50,876 bases of DNA, taken from positions 1 to 50,876 of the forward strand of contig JAUXOG010000026.1 in the NCBI GenBank assembly GCA_030682385.1, read 5' to 3'. This DNA comes from Bacteroidota bacterium. Lineage in GTDB: Bacteria > Bacteroidota > Ignavibacteria > UBA10030 > BY39. Below, in pieces: positions 1 through 9,729 of this stretch; the first letter of the stretch is position 1, and each line of letters starts with the position of its first letter. A program made the translations under genes and the position numbers. The notes below the pieces were generated by a model. It did no database searches and was not told where the DNA came from. It was given only the letters and a program-made list of their open reading frames with translations.

Positions 1-15
1 CACCTTACCACTGAC

Positions 16-160
16 GGGCTTTAGCCCAACTTACATTCCTTCAGAGCGTGGGTAACACCACCGACTTAACACACGTGGGCTTCAGCCTAATGAACTTTCT
101 TTTTGTGGCTAAAGCCCGCTTTGTTTGTCCTTCTGTAACTCCGTCCTGAAGGACGGAGTT
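16..160. repeat. cluster of short intergenic palindromes
   Basis: No gene is visible in the first 263 bases. The stretch holds several small inverted repeats: GGGCT-TT-AGCCC near 16-27, related GGGCTTCAGCC and GGCTAAAGCCC units near 75-120, and a perfect 10-bp stem with a TGAA loop (AACTCCGTCC/GGACGGAGTT) at 137-160. Similar units recur at 6022-6085. They look like dispersed REP-type palindromes; no function can be assigned. Confidence 0.6.
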
Positions 161-167
161 AGGGCCA

Positions 168-263
168 CCCCGTGAGATAATCTCTATTTTGTTTTCTCAA
201 CTTTATATCCAATCTCTTATCCTTTATTTTCACATCTATTTTTAATACTCTTATCTCACGGGG
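168..263. repeat. 96-bp segment bounded by 13-bp inverted repeats
   Basis: CCCCGTGAGATAA at about 168-180 is the exact inverted repeat of TTATCTCACGGGG at about 251-263, with roughly 70 AT-rich bases between. The right arm abuts the stop codon of the FISUMP gene. It could be a long-range hairpin acting as that gene's 3' end or a small MITE-like element; no target duplication is visible. Confidence 0.5.
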
Positions 264-1727
264 TTAATCCTTCACGCAGCGTACACTAAAACCGTATCCC
301 CCGTAGGCGTAGCCGTAGACGCCGATAGTGCGATCAGAGTAGTATAGGTGCATGGCGAATGCGTAATCAGGATCGTACTCTGTGGAACTCCAAAAGGTAG
401 TGCCGTATCCTAAATGGTAGAAGGTACCACCGTTATCCCGGTAGCCCGAAAGCAAAGCAGAGAACCCGCTTGTGTTTGTTCCGGCTCCACCACCGATCCC
501 TTGTCCAATTTCTTTTAAGGCGTTGCCATCACCACCAACAGTTGCGCTCAGAGTTTGAAATTCAGCGTATGTAGGTATATGCCATCCACTTGGGCAAATA
601 CCGCGAGCACCTTCAGTAGTCGAGTATTGCATTGCTTCATTCCATTGGTATAGACCGCCGTATGTATTACAATTATTTGGGTCGTTATTATAACAGTACT
701 TTTCAATAGTGCTGTTATCGGTTTGGTTTTGGTTTCCATCTATTCTTGTACCAACATCAAGGTTCTCTCTCAGCCAACACTGGCTGCCTATTTGAACTGT
801 GTTGTATGTTTTACCTAAATAAGAAACGTTGGGTGTACCTACACATGATGAACCGCTGCCGCTTGATGTTGTGAATCTCCAAACCGGACTGACTGTCGAA
901 TTGCTATGATTGTCCTTTGCCAACACTTTCCAGAAATACTGCGTACCGTTTGTCAAACCATTGCGCACTAAACTTGTATCTGTTTGGTCTGAAGATACCA
1001 TGGTTGTGGGTGGATTGTCTGTTCCAAAATAAACATCATATGTCAATGAATCATTTTCTGGATCCGAGCAATGCCATGACAAGGTTAGAGATGTAGGTTG
1101 ATTATTTGAATTATCCGATGGAGAAGGATTCGATGGTTTACTCGGAGCAAGATTACCAAATGTACTCACGAAAAATGGCCATCTGTAATCAAAAAAATCT
1201 ACTGAAAAATCTGCAATCGTCTTTCTGAATATTTTGAATTTAAATTCAGCGCCAGCAGACACCCCAAACCCCAACTCGGCTCTTAACGGCGGAAACATTA
1301 TCTTGTTGTATTCAAAACCTTTTACAAAGAGGTTCGGTCCTATTAAGCCGTTTATCTTAAAATTAAGCTTTGGTTTGAGAAGAACAAACCTTGCCTCACC
1401 TGAGAAAGAAAATCCATCTCCCGAATCATCGGGGGACATACTAAAATCAGCATCACCTGTATGGGTTGAAGTTTTTGTTGTTGTCCATACCCCATTTTTA
1501 ATTTCTGCGCCAATAGTTGTATTAAATTCGCTTAAAAAATAACTACCAAGATTAATATTCCGCTCCACAGCAAAATCCGCTTCAATTAATGCTACAATGT
1601 CTAAAGATGGAATAAATACAATAGGCGGCAAAACCGGTATCATACCTAGAGGTATCGTTGGTATAAGTTTTATCTCATCACTTTCTAAATTAAGCTCGCC
1701 CGAAACTGTTGCGCTTACATTTATTAA
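264..1727 (-). pseudogene. 3' part of IS-interrupted secreted FISUMP-domain protein
   Basis: This is the C-terminal part of a large secreted protein whose reading frame enters from the IS boundary at 1727. An internal ATG at 1643 opens a 459-residue frame, but the coding frame is open from the target duplication onward. Visible parts are a beta-rich stretch, a fibronectin-III-like domain (about residues 170-260 from the internal Met, with the NGTQYFWKVLAKD pattern) and a C-terminal FISUMP domain (Fibrobacter succinogenes major paralogous domain, TIGR02145-like). The FISUMP signs are GKTYNTVQIGSQCWLRENLD, CPSGWHIPT and a GFSVRCVKD end. FISUMP domains are related to C-type-lectin or formylglycine-enzyme-like folds and usually sit on surface proteins. 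There is no T9SS sorting domain. It belongs with the fragment at 2889-4010; the fragment alone lacks a signal peptide and is probably not made. Confidence 0.8.
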
Positions 1728-2908
1728 CTGATGTTACGCAAAAACGTGAATATTGATAATAAAATAAAAATTATTTATACTACCAAACACAAGGTATAAA
1801 CAAATAGCGAAAGAATACCGTGAATAAACCGATGCTTGATTTTTATTCAAACTATATCATAAGTTCGTTTGACCGAGTCACTGCAACAAGTGGAGCACGC
1901 TTAACTGACGATACGATTAGCCACGATCGTATTACACGCTTTCTTAACGATGAGACTTCATCACGTAATCTCTGGCAGCATGTCAAACGCATAGTACGTG
2001 ATATACAATCGCCTGACGGTGTCATCATCGTTGATGATACGATCATCGCAAAACCCCATATGGATGAAAATGAGATTGTGTGTTGGCATTACGACCATCA
2101 AAATGGGAAGTATGTAAAGGGTATGAATCTTATTTCCTTCTTGTACGAAAGTAATGCCGTGCACCTACCCGTTTCTTATGCGATTATTGAAAAGACCGAG
2201 TTATATACAGATGATTCTACTGGTTGCCAGAAACGGCGAAGCAGTATTTCAAAGAACAAATATTTTCAAAGGCTATTGCGAACCTGCAGGAGAAATAATC
2301 TGCCTTTTCGCTATGTTTTAAGCGATGTTTGGTATGCATCGGCAGAGAATATGAACTTTGTACGCCGGACACTCAAACGGCATTTTGTTATGCCCTTAAA
2401 GAGCAATCGAAAAGTCGCACTGTCAAAAGCACACAAACGTGTCAAGAACTACGTGACAGTTGAGACACTTGATTACACGAACTCATCCCTCCGAACAATT
2501 TACCTGGAGGAAGTGGAATTCCCACTCCTTCTGGTCAAACAAGTCTTCACAAACGAGGACGGTTCGGAGGGGATATTGTATCTTGTCACAAGTGATACAA
2601 CCCTCACGTATGAGAAGATCATTGCCCTGTATCAGAAGCGGTGGTCGATTGAATGCTATCATAAAGCTCTCAAGCAACAGTGCGGCGTCGGTCGATCACC
2701 TGCACGCACGATGCGCACACAATCAACACACATTCATTGTTCAATGTGTGCATTTGTTAAGCTTGAGCTCCTGAGCAAAATCACCTCGGTTTCGCACGAA
2801 GGATTGAAATTGAATTTGCATATCCATGCAATAAAAACATCGTTTAAATATCTACAATCATTACAACCGTTTAATTGGGCTACGAAACCTATATTTGCGT
2901 AACATCAG
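1728..2908 (+). mobile_element. IS4-superfamily insertion sequence (IS701-like), 1181 bp
   Basis: A complete element with perfect 15-bp terminal inverted repeats (CTGATGTTACGCAAA at 1728-1742 and its complement at 2894-2908), a TTATTAA direct repeat on both sides and one intact transposase gene. The transposase stop codon lies inside the right inverted repeat. It has landed in a secreted-protein gene in the opposite orientation, splitting it into 264-1727 and 2909-4010. Intact ends, intact transposase and identical target repeats suggest a recent and possibly still active insertion. The family is inferred from the YREK signature of the transposase; IS701 affiliation is less certain. Confidence 0.88.
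1820..2902 (+). CDS. DDE transposase, IS4 superfamily
   Basis: A 360-residue transposase, full length for its family. The RNase-H-like DDE core is visible: first Asp in VDDTIIAKP (about residue 73), second Asp in LSDVWYAS (about 168), and the IS4 signature Y-(2)-R-(3)-E-(6)-K in YQKRWSIECYHKALK (about 272-286), whose Glu is the third catalytic residue. The frame opens with GTG at 1820; an ATG four codons later is an alternative start. No strong ribosome-binding site is visible. The TAA stop overlaps the right inverted repeat. Similar proteins are often annotated as IS701-family transposases. Confidence 0.9.
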   Translation: MNKPMLDFYSNYIISSFDRVTATSGARLTDDTISHDRITRFLNDETSSRNLWQHVKRIVRDIQSPDGVIIVDDTIIAKPHMDENEIVCWHYDHQNGKYVKGMNLISFLYESNAVHLPVSYAIIEKTELYTDDSTGCQKRRSSISKNKYFQRLLRTCRRNNLPFRYVLSDVWYASAENMNFVRRTLKRHFVMPLKSNRKVALSKAHKRVKNYVTVETLDYTNSSLRTIYLEEVEFPLLLVKQVFTNEDGSEGILYLVTSDTTLTYEKIIALYQKRWSIECYHKALKQQCGVGRSPARTMRTQSTHIHCSMCAFVKLELLSKITSVSHEGLKLNLHIHAIKTSFKYLQSLQPFNWATKPIFA

Positions 2909-4010
2909 TTATTAATTCTGTTTTTAATCCTTTTTGTACTAAAAGTTTGAAGTTGCCAGTACGGAAGTTTAAGTATATCTGAGGTCGGAATGATAAAGTC
3001 AATTTTATAGTATCAATACCTACCGAAAGATAAGGACCTGCTTCATTTATTGGAACTCCTATACGTAAGCTTAAATTAGGTATCTTAATTTGAAATGAAT
3101 TTATTTTTAGCAATCTACTGACACTTGGTTGATCAGAGCTAACTGTAATATGCTGCAATCCCTTTTTAGTCATTATTTTATCGCTGTATGAAATTTTTGA
3201 AAATTCCAAACCTTCTGGCGGTAATAAAAAGAAAGACGTATCTGCAATTCCTGTAACAAGGGCTTCATCGAAGCTTGCGTCTGTTGTTGTGAGTAACACA
3301 GAATTACCTTGGTATTCTACGGATACTACTTTTCTAAGATAGCCATCGCCCGTTGTTCCAACTATTATATCGCCCACATTGAACTGTGGTACAACATCCG
3401 GAGAAGAATATGTTAATGTTACCGAATTACTATCCGGCGAGATTGAAACTATATTTGAGTCAAGCTCTGGTAAAATTGTGCCATCAGTTAATGTAATTAT
3501 TTTAACTGAGTCAGAAGGTAAAATTATTGAACCATTCTGGTTTACTTTAACCCAGTAACCCAAACCCGGTTGAATGGTATCAACAATTTTATAGCCATTC
3601 TCAAATCCATAAAAATTACTACTCATAATTCCTGGCGGATCGGTTATTATTGCATTCGCAGCAATCGGCATAGATAAAGAACCGATTATGTTCCAACCCG
3701 ATTTAACAGCAATTGTGTCTTCAAACAGTATGTTGCCTGTAACAGGTATTGTTTCTTGTGAGTTGAACTTCATCCAAAATCCATACCCATGCTGCAAAGT
3801 ATCTTTTGCATAATAACCGTTGTCGTATATAAAAGCACTTGAAGCTGCATTTGGAAATAACGAGCTTTTTAAGCTATCAGCTACATTTGCAGGAAGCGAC
3901 AGTAAATTCCACCCCGGATTTACTGTTATAGAATGCGTACTTAATTTACTCTGTGAATAACTTGAGTAAGATAAAAATAGAACCCATAACAAGTAAACTA
4001 ATTTTTTCAT
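2889..4010 (-). pseudogene. 5' part of IS-interrupted secreted protein
   Basis: This 373-codon frame is the N-terminal part of the gene whose C-terminal part is at 264-1727. Residues 1-20 form a Sec signal peptide (Lys-Lys, hydrophobic core, SYSQS cleavage region). It carries two copies of a GWN(L/I)(L/I)-type module, GWNLLSLP near residue 34 and GWNIIGSL near residue 107. Each is followed by a GYG(F)W or GLGYW motif, a pattern I associate with Ignavibacteria-type surface proteins. The last residues (DVTQI) are read from the IS. Removing the IS and one target repeat joins TELI to NVSATVSGELNL in frame, giving a protein of roughly 850 residues. As it stands, a secreted truncated product may still be made. 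Confidence 0.85.
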
Positions 4011-4189
4011 GATAATCTCCTCAACTAATTTTTTATATTTACTGAAAACATTGAATTTTCAAGAGCGGGCAACATAGGAGAACATCACCAATCTCCATGT
4101 GCATTTAAAAGATATGTAAAATATTTCGTTTTGTCAAATTAATACAGGATTTTCGATAGTGCTTTAACTACACATTACTTCACTGGGAT

Positions 4190-4232
4190 TTTTAAAAAAA
4201 GGTAAGTCGGAATTAAATTCCGACCTACCTTT
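4190..4232 (-). terminator. intrinsic terminator downstream of aldehyde dehydrogenase
   Basis: On the minus strand a long stem (AAAGGTAGGTCGGAAT paired with ATTCCGACTTACCTTT, one mismatch) starts just after the aldehyde dehydrogenase stop codon and runs into a T-rich tract. The A-rich left flank on plus and T run on minus favour minus-strand termination. Confidence 0.8.
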
Positions 4233-4233
4233 C

Positions 4234-5718
4234 TCAGTTATCAATCTGTGCCCGTTGCAATCCGCCGCTGTAATCTATATAAACAGTTTTCCATTCTGTA
4301 AAGAAGTCGTAAACAGTCCAGCCGCCTTCGCGGTGGCCATTGCCGGTTTGCTTCACACCGCCGAACGGCATGTGCGCTTCAGCTCCAATCGTCGGGGCGT
4401 TTATGTAAGTTATACCCGCTTTTATATCGCGAATTGCCACAAAAGCATCGTTAACATTCTTCGTGTAAATGGAAGATGATAAACCGTAAATCGTTCCGTT
4501 CAAAACGGTGATTGCTTCTTCAAGTGAACGAATTTTAAGGACGGAAAGAATAGGACCAAAAATTTCTTCCTGTGCTAACCGCATATTTGGTGTTACATTA
4601 TCGAAAATTGTCGGTTTGTAGAACCATCCTTTATCGAGGTCGCCGCCTGTGGCAAACTCGCCGCCGCATAATAGTCGTGCCCCTTCTTTCAATCCGATTT
4701 CTGTATAGGTGTGTACTGAATTCCGCTGCCCTTCGTTCACACAAGGACCTACTTGCGAATTCGGCTTTAACCCATCGCCTAATTTTAATTTCTTTGTTCT
4801 ATCGACAAGCATACTCATAAATTTGTCGTAAACTTTTTCGTGAAGTATTACCCGACTGGTTGCAGTGCAGCGTTGACCTGTAGTTCCGAAAGCGCCCCAG
4901 AGAACTCCTTCTAATGCTAAATCTAAATCCGCGTCGTCCATAATGATGACTGCATTTTTACCTCCGAGTTCAAGTGAAACACGTTTCAGAGTTTTTGCAG
5001 CGGTCTCCGAAATTTTTATTCCGACATCAGTCCCGCCTGTGAAGCTTATCAGGTCAACATCGGGATGATTTACGATAGTCATTCCAACTTCGCCACCGCC
5101 GCCGTGAACAATATTGATAACTCCTTCGGGAACTCCTGCTTCTGCAAGAATCTCAACGAGAACCGTTGCCGTTGCGGGTGTATCGGATGCCGGCTTAAAG
5201 ACTACAGAGTTTCCGCACAACAAAGCAGGGAAAATTTTCCATGTCGGAATTGCCATAGGAAAATTCCAAGGGGTGATTACGCCGGCAACACCGATCGGAA
5301 CACGCATCGCCATATTGAATTTGTTGGGAAGTTCTGACGGTACTGTATGACCGAACAACCTCCGCCCTTCCGATGCGGCATAATATGCTGTGTCGATTCC
5401 TTCCTGAACATCTCCGCGTGTTTCCACTAAAACCTTACCCATTTCGCGCGTCATAAGTTGGCCGATTTCTTCTTTTCGTGCAACCATTATATCGCCGACT
5501 TTCTTCAATATGTCGCCGCGTTTAGGTGCGGGAACGAGCCGCCATTTCTCAAAAGCCGCACGTGCTGCCGCGACTGCTTCATTGACTTCTTCGATGCTGG
5601 ATTTAGGGAATGTTCCGACTACCTCATCCCAGTTCGCGGGATTGCGGTTTTCAAAAGTTTTTCCTGATTTGGCATCCGACCATTTGCCGTTAATAAAATT
5701 CTGATATTTCTTAGTCAT
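4234..5718 (-). CDS. NAD(P)-dependent aldehyde dehydrogenase
   Basis: A 494-residue member of the ALDH superfamily, oxidising an aldehyde to the acid with NAD(P)+ in the cytoplasm. Conserved residues are all present: the oxyanion Asn152 in PWNFPMAIP, Lys175 in the cofactor region (VFKPAS), general-base Glu250 in LELGGKNAV and nucleophile Cys284 in GTTGQRCTATSR. Length is normal. The sequence resembles the semialdehyde dehydrogenases (alpha-ketoglutarate semialdehyde / GucD-like) more than the acetaldehyde type, but the substrate cannot be read from the sequence. It is followed by a strong terminator. The HicB-like gene upstream is only 24 bases away, but nothing suggests a functional link. 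Confidence 0.93.
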   Translation of the reverse strand: MTKKYQNFINGKWSDAKSGKTFENRNPANWDEVVGTFPKSSIEEVNEAVAAARAAFEKWRLVPAPKRGDILKKVGDIMVARKEEIGQLMTREMGKVLVETRGDVQEGIDTAYYAASEGRRLFGHTVPSELPNKFNMAMRVPIGVAGVITPWNFPMAIPTWKIFPALLCGNSVVFKPASDTPATATVLVEILAEAGVPEGVINIVHGGGGEVGMTIVNHPDVDLISFTGGTDVGIKISETAAKTLKRVSLELGGKNAVIIMDDADLDLALEGVLWGAFGTTGQRCTATSRVILHEKVYDKFMSMLVDRTKKLKLGDGLKPNSQVGPCVNEGQRNSVHTYTEIGLKEGARLLCGGEFATGGDLDKGWFYKPTIFDNVTPNMRLAQEEIFGPILSVLKIRSLEEAITVLNGTIYGLSSSIYTKNVNDAFVAIRDIKAGITYINAPTIGAEAHMPFGGVKQTGNGHREGGWTVYDFFTEWKTVYIDYSGGLQRAQIDN

Positions 5719-5742
5719 AATTTCTCCATTTAGTTTTTTGCT

Positions 5743-5946
5743 TTATTTCGTACTGCGAGTTGATTTGATTGAACGTAAGGGAACAGATGTTTTTGACTCT
5801 TCAATCATTAAATCGTACACATCCTGGATATTTTCTTTTAATTCGGTAAGAGTTTCGCCTTGGCTAAACACTCCTGGAACTTCCCTCAACCGTCCAACAT
5901 ACCAATTTTTATCTTTCCAATAATCTAATGTAAAATTGTATTTCAT
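5743..5946 (-). CDS. orphan HicB-like antitoxin domain protein
   Basis: A 67-residue protein with the HicB partial RNase-H-like fold: a strand with Tyr/Phe, then the motif W-Y-V-G-x-(L)-x-E-V-P-G-V-x-S-Q-G-E-T, then a helix (ELKENIQDVYDLMIEE). HicB proteins normally neutralise the HicA mRNA interferase encoded next door. No HicA-like frame lies on either side: purB is upstream and aldehyde dehydrogenase downstream. It lacks the C-terminal DNA-binding domain of longer HicB proteins. It may be a solitary regulator or a leftover of a toxin-antitoxin pair. Confidence 0.75.
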   Translation of the reverse strand: MKYNFTLDYWKDKNWYVGRLREVPGVFSQGETLTELKENIQDVYDLMIEESKTSVPLRSIKSTRSTK

Positions 5947-6021
5947 AATAAATTTTCCATATTATTTTATATTTCATTTTTTTCAAGATATGATCTTTTA
6001 TATTTTGAAACAATTAATTTT

Positions 6022-6085
6022 ACGAAAGGGTTAAAACCCTTCGTGTAAAGGGGAACACTTTAAACCCCCGAACTTTAGTTCGGGG
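6022..6085. repeat. intergenic palindromic repeats
   Basis: Two adjacent hairpins lie between purB and the hicB-like gene. The first is an imperfect stem ACGAAAGGGTT/AACCCTTCGT at 6022-6043. The second is a perfect 8-bp stem CCCCGAAC-TTTA-GTTCGGGG at 6066-6085. The CTTTAG core recalls the repeats at 16-120. The second hairpin is not followed by a clean T run on minus, so a terminator role is possible but not obvious. Confidence 0.6.
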
Positions 6086-6138
6086 CTATTAATATTTTTT
6101 ATCTGTGATTTTATAATTTTTACTTTTTAATTTTGAAT

Positions 6139-7434
6139 TTATTTTATTCCAACTTGTTTAAATATATAATCTACTTTATTGATACTCTTCTTTAAATCGA
6201 ACAAATGCTCAATCTCAGATGGGCTCAATATTTTTGTTACCGCAGCATCACGCATCAACAATTCTTTGAAATCTTTTTTATTTTCCCACACATCCATAGC
6301 GTGTCTCTGGACCAGGGCGTACGCTTCTTCACGCTTCATACCTTTCTTCGTAAGCGCCAGCAATATAGATTGTGAAAAAATTAAACCGCCGGTCAATTCC
6401 AAATTCTTCATCATATTTTCTGGATAGACAATCAATTTATCAACAATGTCTGTGAAGGTTGCAAGCATATAGTCGAGTAAGATACAGCTATCGGGAATGA
6501 TAATCCGTTCGACTGATGAATGTGAAATATCGCGTTCGTGCCAGAGGGAAATATTTTCCATCGCAGCTTGAGCATTTCCGCGAAGGACTCTTGCAAGTCC
6601 GGCAACGCGTTCACAATTAACCGGATTACGCTTGTGCGGCATCGCCGATGAACCCTTCTGCCCTTTTGAGAAATATTCCTCAGCTTCAAGAACTTCCGTC
6701 CTTTGAAGATGGCGAATCTCGGTAGCAAATTTTTCTAACGAACTTCCTACTATCGCAAGTGTAGTTAAATACTCAGCATGTAAATCGCGCTGTAGGATTT
6801 GATTTGAAATCGGTGCGGGCTTTAAACCTAACTTGTCGCAAACATATCTTTCGACAAATGGGTCGAGATGTTCATAAGTTCCGACAGCTCCTGAAATTTG
6901 TCCGTAAGAGATTGTTTCGATTGCCTGTTTTATCCGACGAATGTTGCGCTGGGTTTCATCATACCAAAGTGCGAATTTCAATCCAAATGTAATTGGTTCT
7001 GCATGAACGCCGTGAGTTCTGCCAACCATTATCGTGTATTTAAATTCATTTGCCCGACGAGCTAAAACTTCTGCAAGCAACTCTAAATCTTTTAGCAGCA
7101 ACTCACCCGACTGTTTCATCTGAATTGCCAAACCTGTATCAAGCACATCCGAAGAGGTCATACCGACGTGTATAAACCGGGCTTCATCACCAACATACTC
7201 GCCGACATTAGTCAGGAAAGCAATTACGTCGTGCTTAACAGTTTGCTCAATCTCATCAATACGTTGAACATCGAACTTCGCTTTTTCCTTTATTTTCTTA
7301 ACAGCTTCTTTCGGAATAATTCCCAACTCAGTTTGTGCTTCGCAAGCAAGGATCTCGATGTCGAGAAATGTTCGGAATTTATTTTCGTCCGTCCAGATAT
7401 TTCCCATTTCAGGACGTGTATAGCGTGTGATCAA
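6139..7434 (-). CDS. purB: adenylosuccinate lyase
   Basis: A 431-residue enzyme of the fumarase/aspartase superfamily. In purine synthesis it removes fumarate from SAICAR and from adenylosuccinate. It has the N-terminal [17 protein letters not shown] segment typical of bacterial PurB, the general acid His141 in [10 protein letters not shown], a conserved SSDVLDT segment (94-100) and the flexible signature loop [11 protein letters not shown] (261-271) with the catalytic Ser. Length is typical. It is the last gene of a minus-strand block that also holds htrA and the transketolase subunits; the htrA stop is 13 bases upstream. A GAGGATC sequence before the ATG serves as a modest ribosome-binding site. 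Confidence 0.96.
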   Translation of the reverse strand: MITRYTRPEMGNIWTDENKFRTFLDIEILACEAQTELGIIPKEAVKKIKEKAKFDVQRIDEIEQTVKHDVIAFLTNVGEYVGDEARFIHVGMTSSDVLDTGLAIQMKQSGELLLKDLELLAEVLARRANEFKYTIMVGRTHGVHAEPITFGLKFALWYDETQRNIRRIKQAIETISYGQISGAVGTYEHLDPFVERYVCDKLGLKPAPISNQILQRDLHAEYLTTLAIVGSSLEKFATEIRHLQRTEVLEAEEYFSKGQKGSSAMPHKRNPVNCERVAGLARVLRGNAQAAMENISLWHERDISHSSVERIIIPDSCILLDYMLATFTDIVDKLIVYPENMMKNLELTGGLIFSQSILLALTKKGMKREEAYALVQRHAMDVWENKKDFKELLMRDAAVTKILSPSEIEHLFDLKKSINKVDYIFKQVGIK

Positions 7435-7447
7435 GAGGATCGACCTT

Positions 7448-8659
7448 TCAGTTAGTCAACTGACTAGCAAGTTTTAACTTTAAGTTAATATATTTTTTTT
7501 CTCTTAATACTTTCAATCTCAACTCATCGCCAACCTTTGAGTCTGTGATTATTGAAGTAATATTATTTTCGTTTATAATTTTCTCATTGTTAATTTCAAC
7601 AATAATATCTCCGACTTTGAATCCCGATTTTTCGGCCGGACTGTCGCGCCGAACATCACTAACTATTACCCCTTCTGCTTTTTCAAGTCCGAAGTATCTT
7701 GCAATGCGTCCGTCAACAGATTGGATCTCAAGTCCTGTGTAAAAATTGCGTTCGATTTTACCTTTTGCTTTCAATTCATCGACTATATTTTTTACCCGGT
7801 TAATCGGAATTGCGAAACCGACACCAACGCTGCCTTGGTTTGGCGTGAAGATGACCGCGTTTATTCCGATCGCCTCACCCAAAGCATTCAAAAGAGGACC
7901 ACCACTGTTGCCTGAATTAATTGCCGCATCGGTTTGTATCATACCGCGATAAAACCGCCCGCCTTCTGGACGGAGATTTAAACCTGCTGCACTTACAACA
8001 CCCACAGTCACAGTCGGTTTATCGGCAATCTCGAAAAGTCCGAAAGGATTTCCAAGCGCAATCACCCACTCGCCAATAATAATTTCATCAGAATTTCCAA
8101 GCTTGATGTATGGCAAATTTTTTCCGTCTATCTTTAACAATGCTACATCCGACACCATATCAGTTCCGATGAGCTCAGCTTTGTACTTTTCGCCGTTGGT
8201 CATAGTTACGGTAATTTCTTTCGCATTACCAGCTACGTGGTCGTTTGTTAATATATATCCGTCAGCAGAAATGATAAATCCAGAACCTAATCCTTTTACT
8301 TCCTGCTTGAATGATCTATCTCCAAAAAAATTTCGGAAGAACGGGTCGTTACCGAACATCTGTCCCCATGGATCTCGATACTCACGAACCTCGGTTACGT
8401 TTATGCCAACCACGGCAGGACTCGCTTTTGCGACAGCATCTGTAATGGCGTTATGTCGTTGATTATATATTTGATTTGTTATCGACTCTTGCAGCGACGC
8501 TTGTTGAAGGTTTGTATGATCGGTCTGTGAAGCATCTTCGTAAATATGTGAAGTTTGATTGTCAGAAGTGGACGAAGATAATCCCAGATTATATCCGACA
8601 ACCGATCCGACAACAAACGGTACGATTATCATCACTAATATAAGCCACTTATATTTCAT
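7448..8659 (-). CDS. HtrA/DegS-type serine protease with one PDZ domain
   Basis: A 403-residue envelope protease for quality control or stress signalling. Residues 5-25 form a membrane anchor or uncleaved signal, followed by a linker and the trypsin-like domain. The catalytic triad is His141 ([10 protein letters not shown]), Asp171 ([10 protein letters not shown]) and Ser252 ([12 protein letters not shown]). A single C-terminal PDZ domain covers about residues 305-395 ([19 protein letters not shown]). One PDZ and an N-terminal anchor fit the DegS/HtrA type rather than two-PDZ DegP. It lies 22 bases downstream of the transketolase C-subunit gene and just ahead of purB, so it is probably co-transcribed. 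Confidence 0.94.
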   Translation of the reverse strand: MKYKWLILVMIIVPFVVGSVVGYNLGLSSSTSDNQTSHIYEDASQTDHTNLQQASLQESITNQIYNQRHNAITDAVAKASPAVVGINVTEVREYRDPWGQMFGNDPFFRNFFGDRSFKQEVKGLGSGFIISADGYILTNDHVAGNAKEITVTMTNGEKYKAELIGTDMVSDVALLKIDGKNLPYIKLGNSDEIIIGEWVIALGNPFGLFEIADKPTVTVGVVSAAGLNLRPEGGRFYRGMIQTDAAINSGNSGGPLLNALGEAIGINAVIFTPNQGSVGVGFAIPINRVKNIVDELKAKGKIERNFYTGLEIQSVDGRIARYFGLEKAEGVIVSDVRRDSPAEKSGFKVGDIIVEINNEKIINENNITSIITDSKVGDELRLKVLREKKYINLKLKLASQLTN

Positions 8660-8681
8660 ATCTATTCTCCAATTAAATAAA

Positions 8682-9635
8682 TTATTTCCTTTTTAAAACT
8701 TTTTTAACGGCGGCAATAATTCCGTCTTTCGCAACGCCATATTTCTTCATGAGTTCCGAAGCCGTTCCTGATTCTCCGAATGTATCACGCACAGCGACAA
8801 ATTCTTGTGGAACAGGAAAATTCTGAACTAAAACTTCAGCAACAGCACTACCAAGTCCGCCGTGCAACTGATGGTCTTCCGCTGTTACAATTGCACCGGT
8901 CTCTTTTGCTGCGGCGACAATTGCTTCTCTATCTATCGGTTTTATTGTGTGCATATTTAACACTCGAACACTTATACCCTCTTTGGAAAGCTCTTCTTCT
9001 GCCAAGATTGCTTCCCAAACTTGAAGTCCGCATGCAATTATGGTAACGTCGGTGCCGTCTATGAGTTTCACCGCTTTTCCTATTTCAAATTTTGCCGATT
9101 CATCATTAAACACAGGTGTATTGTCTCTAAAGAATCTAACATAAGCGGGACCTTTATAGTTTATTACGGCTCGTATCATTTTCTTTGTCTCAACATAGTC
9201 CGACGGGCTGAGCACAATCATGTGAGGAAGTCCGCGCATCAAAGCGATGTCTTCCAACGACTGGTGAGTGGCTCCATCCTGCCCGACTGTAAGACCGCAA
9301 TGCGATGCGCAGATTTTCACATTCAGATTACTGTAGGCTACAGATTGGCGGATTTGGTCGTAGGGTCTGCCGGTTGCGAAGACGCCGAATGTGGAAGCAA
9401 TAGGAATTTTTCCGGCAATTGCTAAACCGGCTGCGGTTCCAATCATATCTTGTTCGGCTATGCCAACCGAGAAAAAACGGTTCGGAAAATTTTTCATAAA
9501 CAAATCGGTTTTTACCGAACCCGTTACGTCAGCGCCAATCACTACTACGTCGGGATTCTCACGTCCGATGTCCAACAGGGCTTCACCGAATGCTGACCGT
9601 GTGGCTTTTAATTCTTTACTTACTAATTTTGGCAA
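8682..9635 (-). CDS. transketolase, C-terminal subunit
   Basis: A 317-residue protein with the pyrimidine-binding and C-terminal domains of transketolase. It completes the split enzyme with the N-terminal subunit at 11855-12727. Transketolase moves two-carbon ketol units between sugar phosphates using thiamine diphosphate. Glu61 in GIAEQDM is the cofactor-activating Glu of this family. GQDGATHQSLED and PSDYVETKK are characteristic. The start is a TTG at 9635, preceded by AAAGGA eight bases away; no better ATG is near. In other genomes the two subunit genes are normally adjacent; here about 2.1 kb of unrelated nuclease genes separate them. Confidence 0.93.
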   Translation of the reverse strand: MPKLVSKELKATRSAFGEALLDIGRENPDVVVIGADVTGSVKTDLFMKNFPNRFFSVGIAEQDMIGTAAGLAIAGKIPIASTFGVFATGRPYDQIRQSVAYSNLNVKICASHCGLTVGQDGATHQSLEDIALMRGLPHMIVLSPSDYVETKKMIRAVINYKGPAYVRFFRDNTPVFNDESAKFEIGKAVKLIDGTDVTIIACGLQVWEAILAEEELSKEGISVRVLNMHTIKPIDREAIVAAAKETGAIVTAEDHQLHGGLGSAVAEVLVQNFPVPQEFVAVRDTFGESGTASELMKKYGVAKDGIIAAVKKVLKRK

Positions 9636-9729
9636 GTTATTTTCCTTTCGTTTTACAAATTATAATTCTACAAACATTTGTACAGTTCGTATTGAACATC
9701 TTGAGCAAACAAATCGCTTTTTATGTTCT

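Larger units (their letters stand above)
1721..2915. repeat. 7-bp target-site duplication of the IS
   Basis: TTATTAA at 1721-1727 and again at 2909-2915 flanks the IS directly. Because the terminal repeat can be read as 15, 16 or 17 bp, the duplication can equally be read as 7, 5 or 3 bp. The total length removed on excision is the same in each case. Confidence 0.75.
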
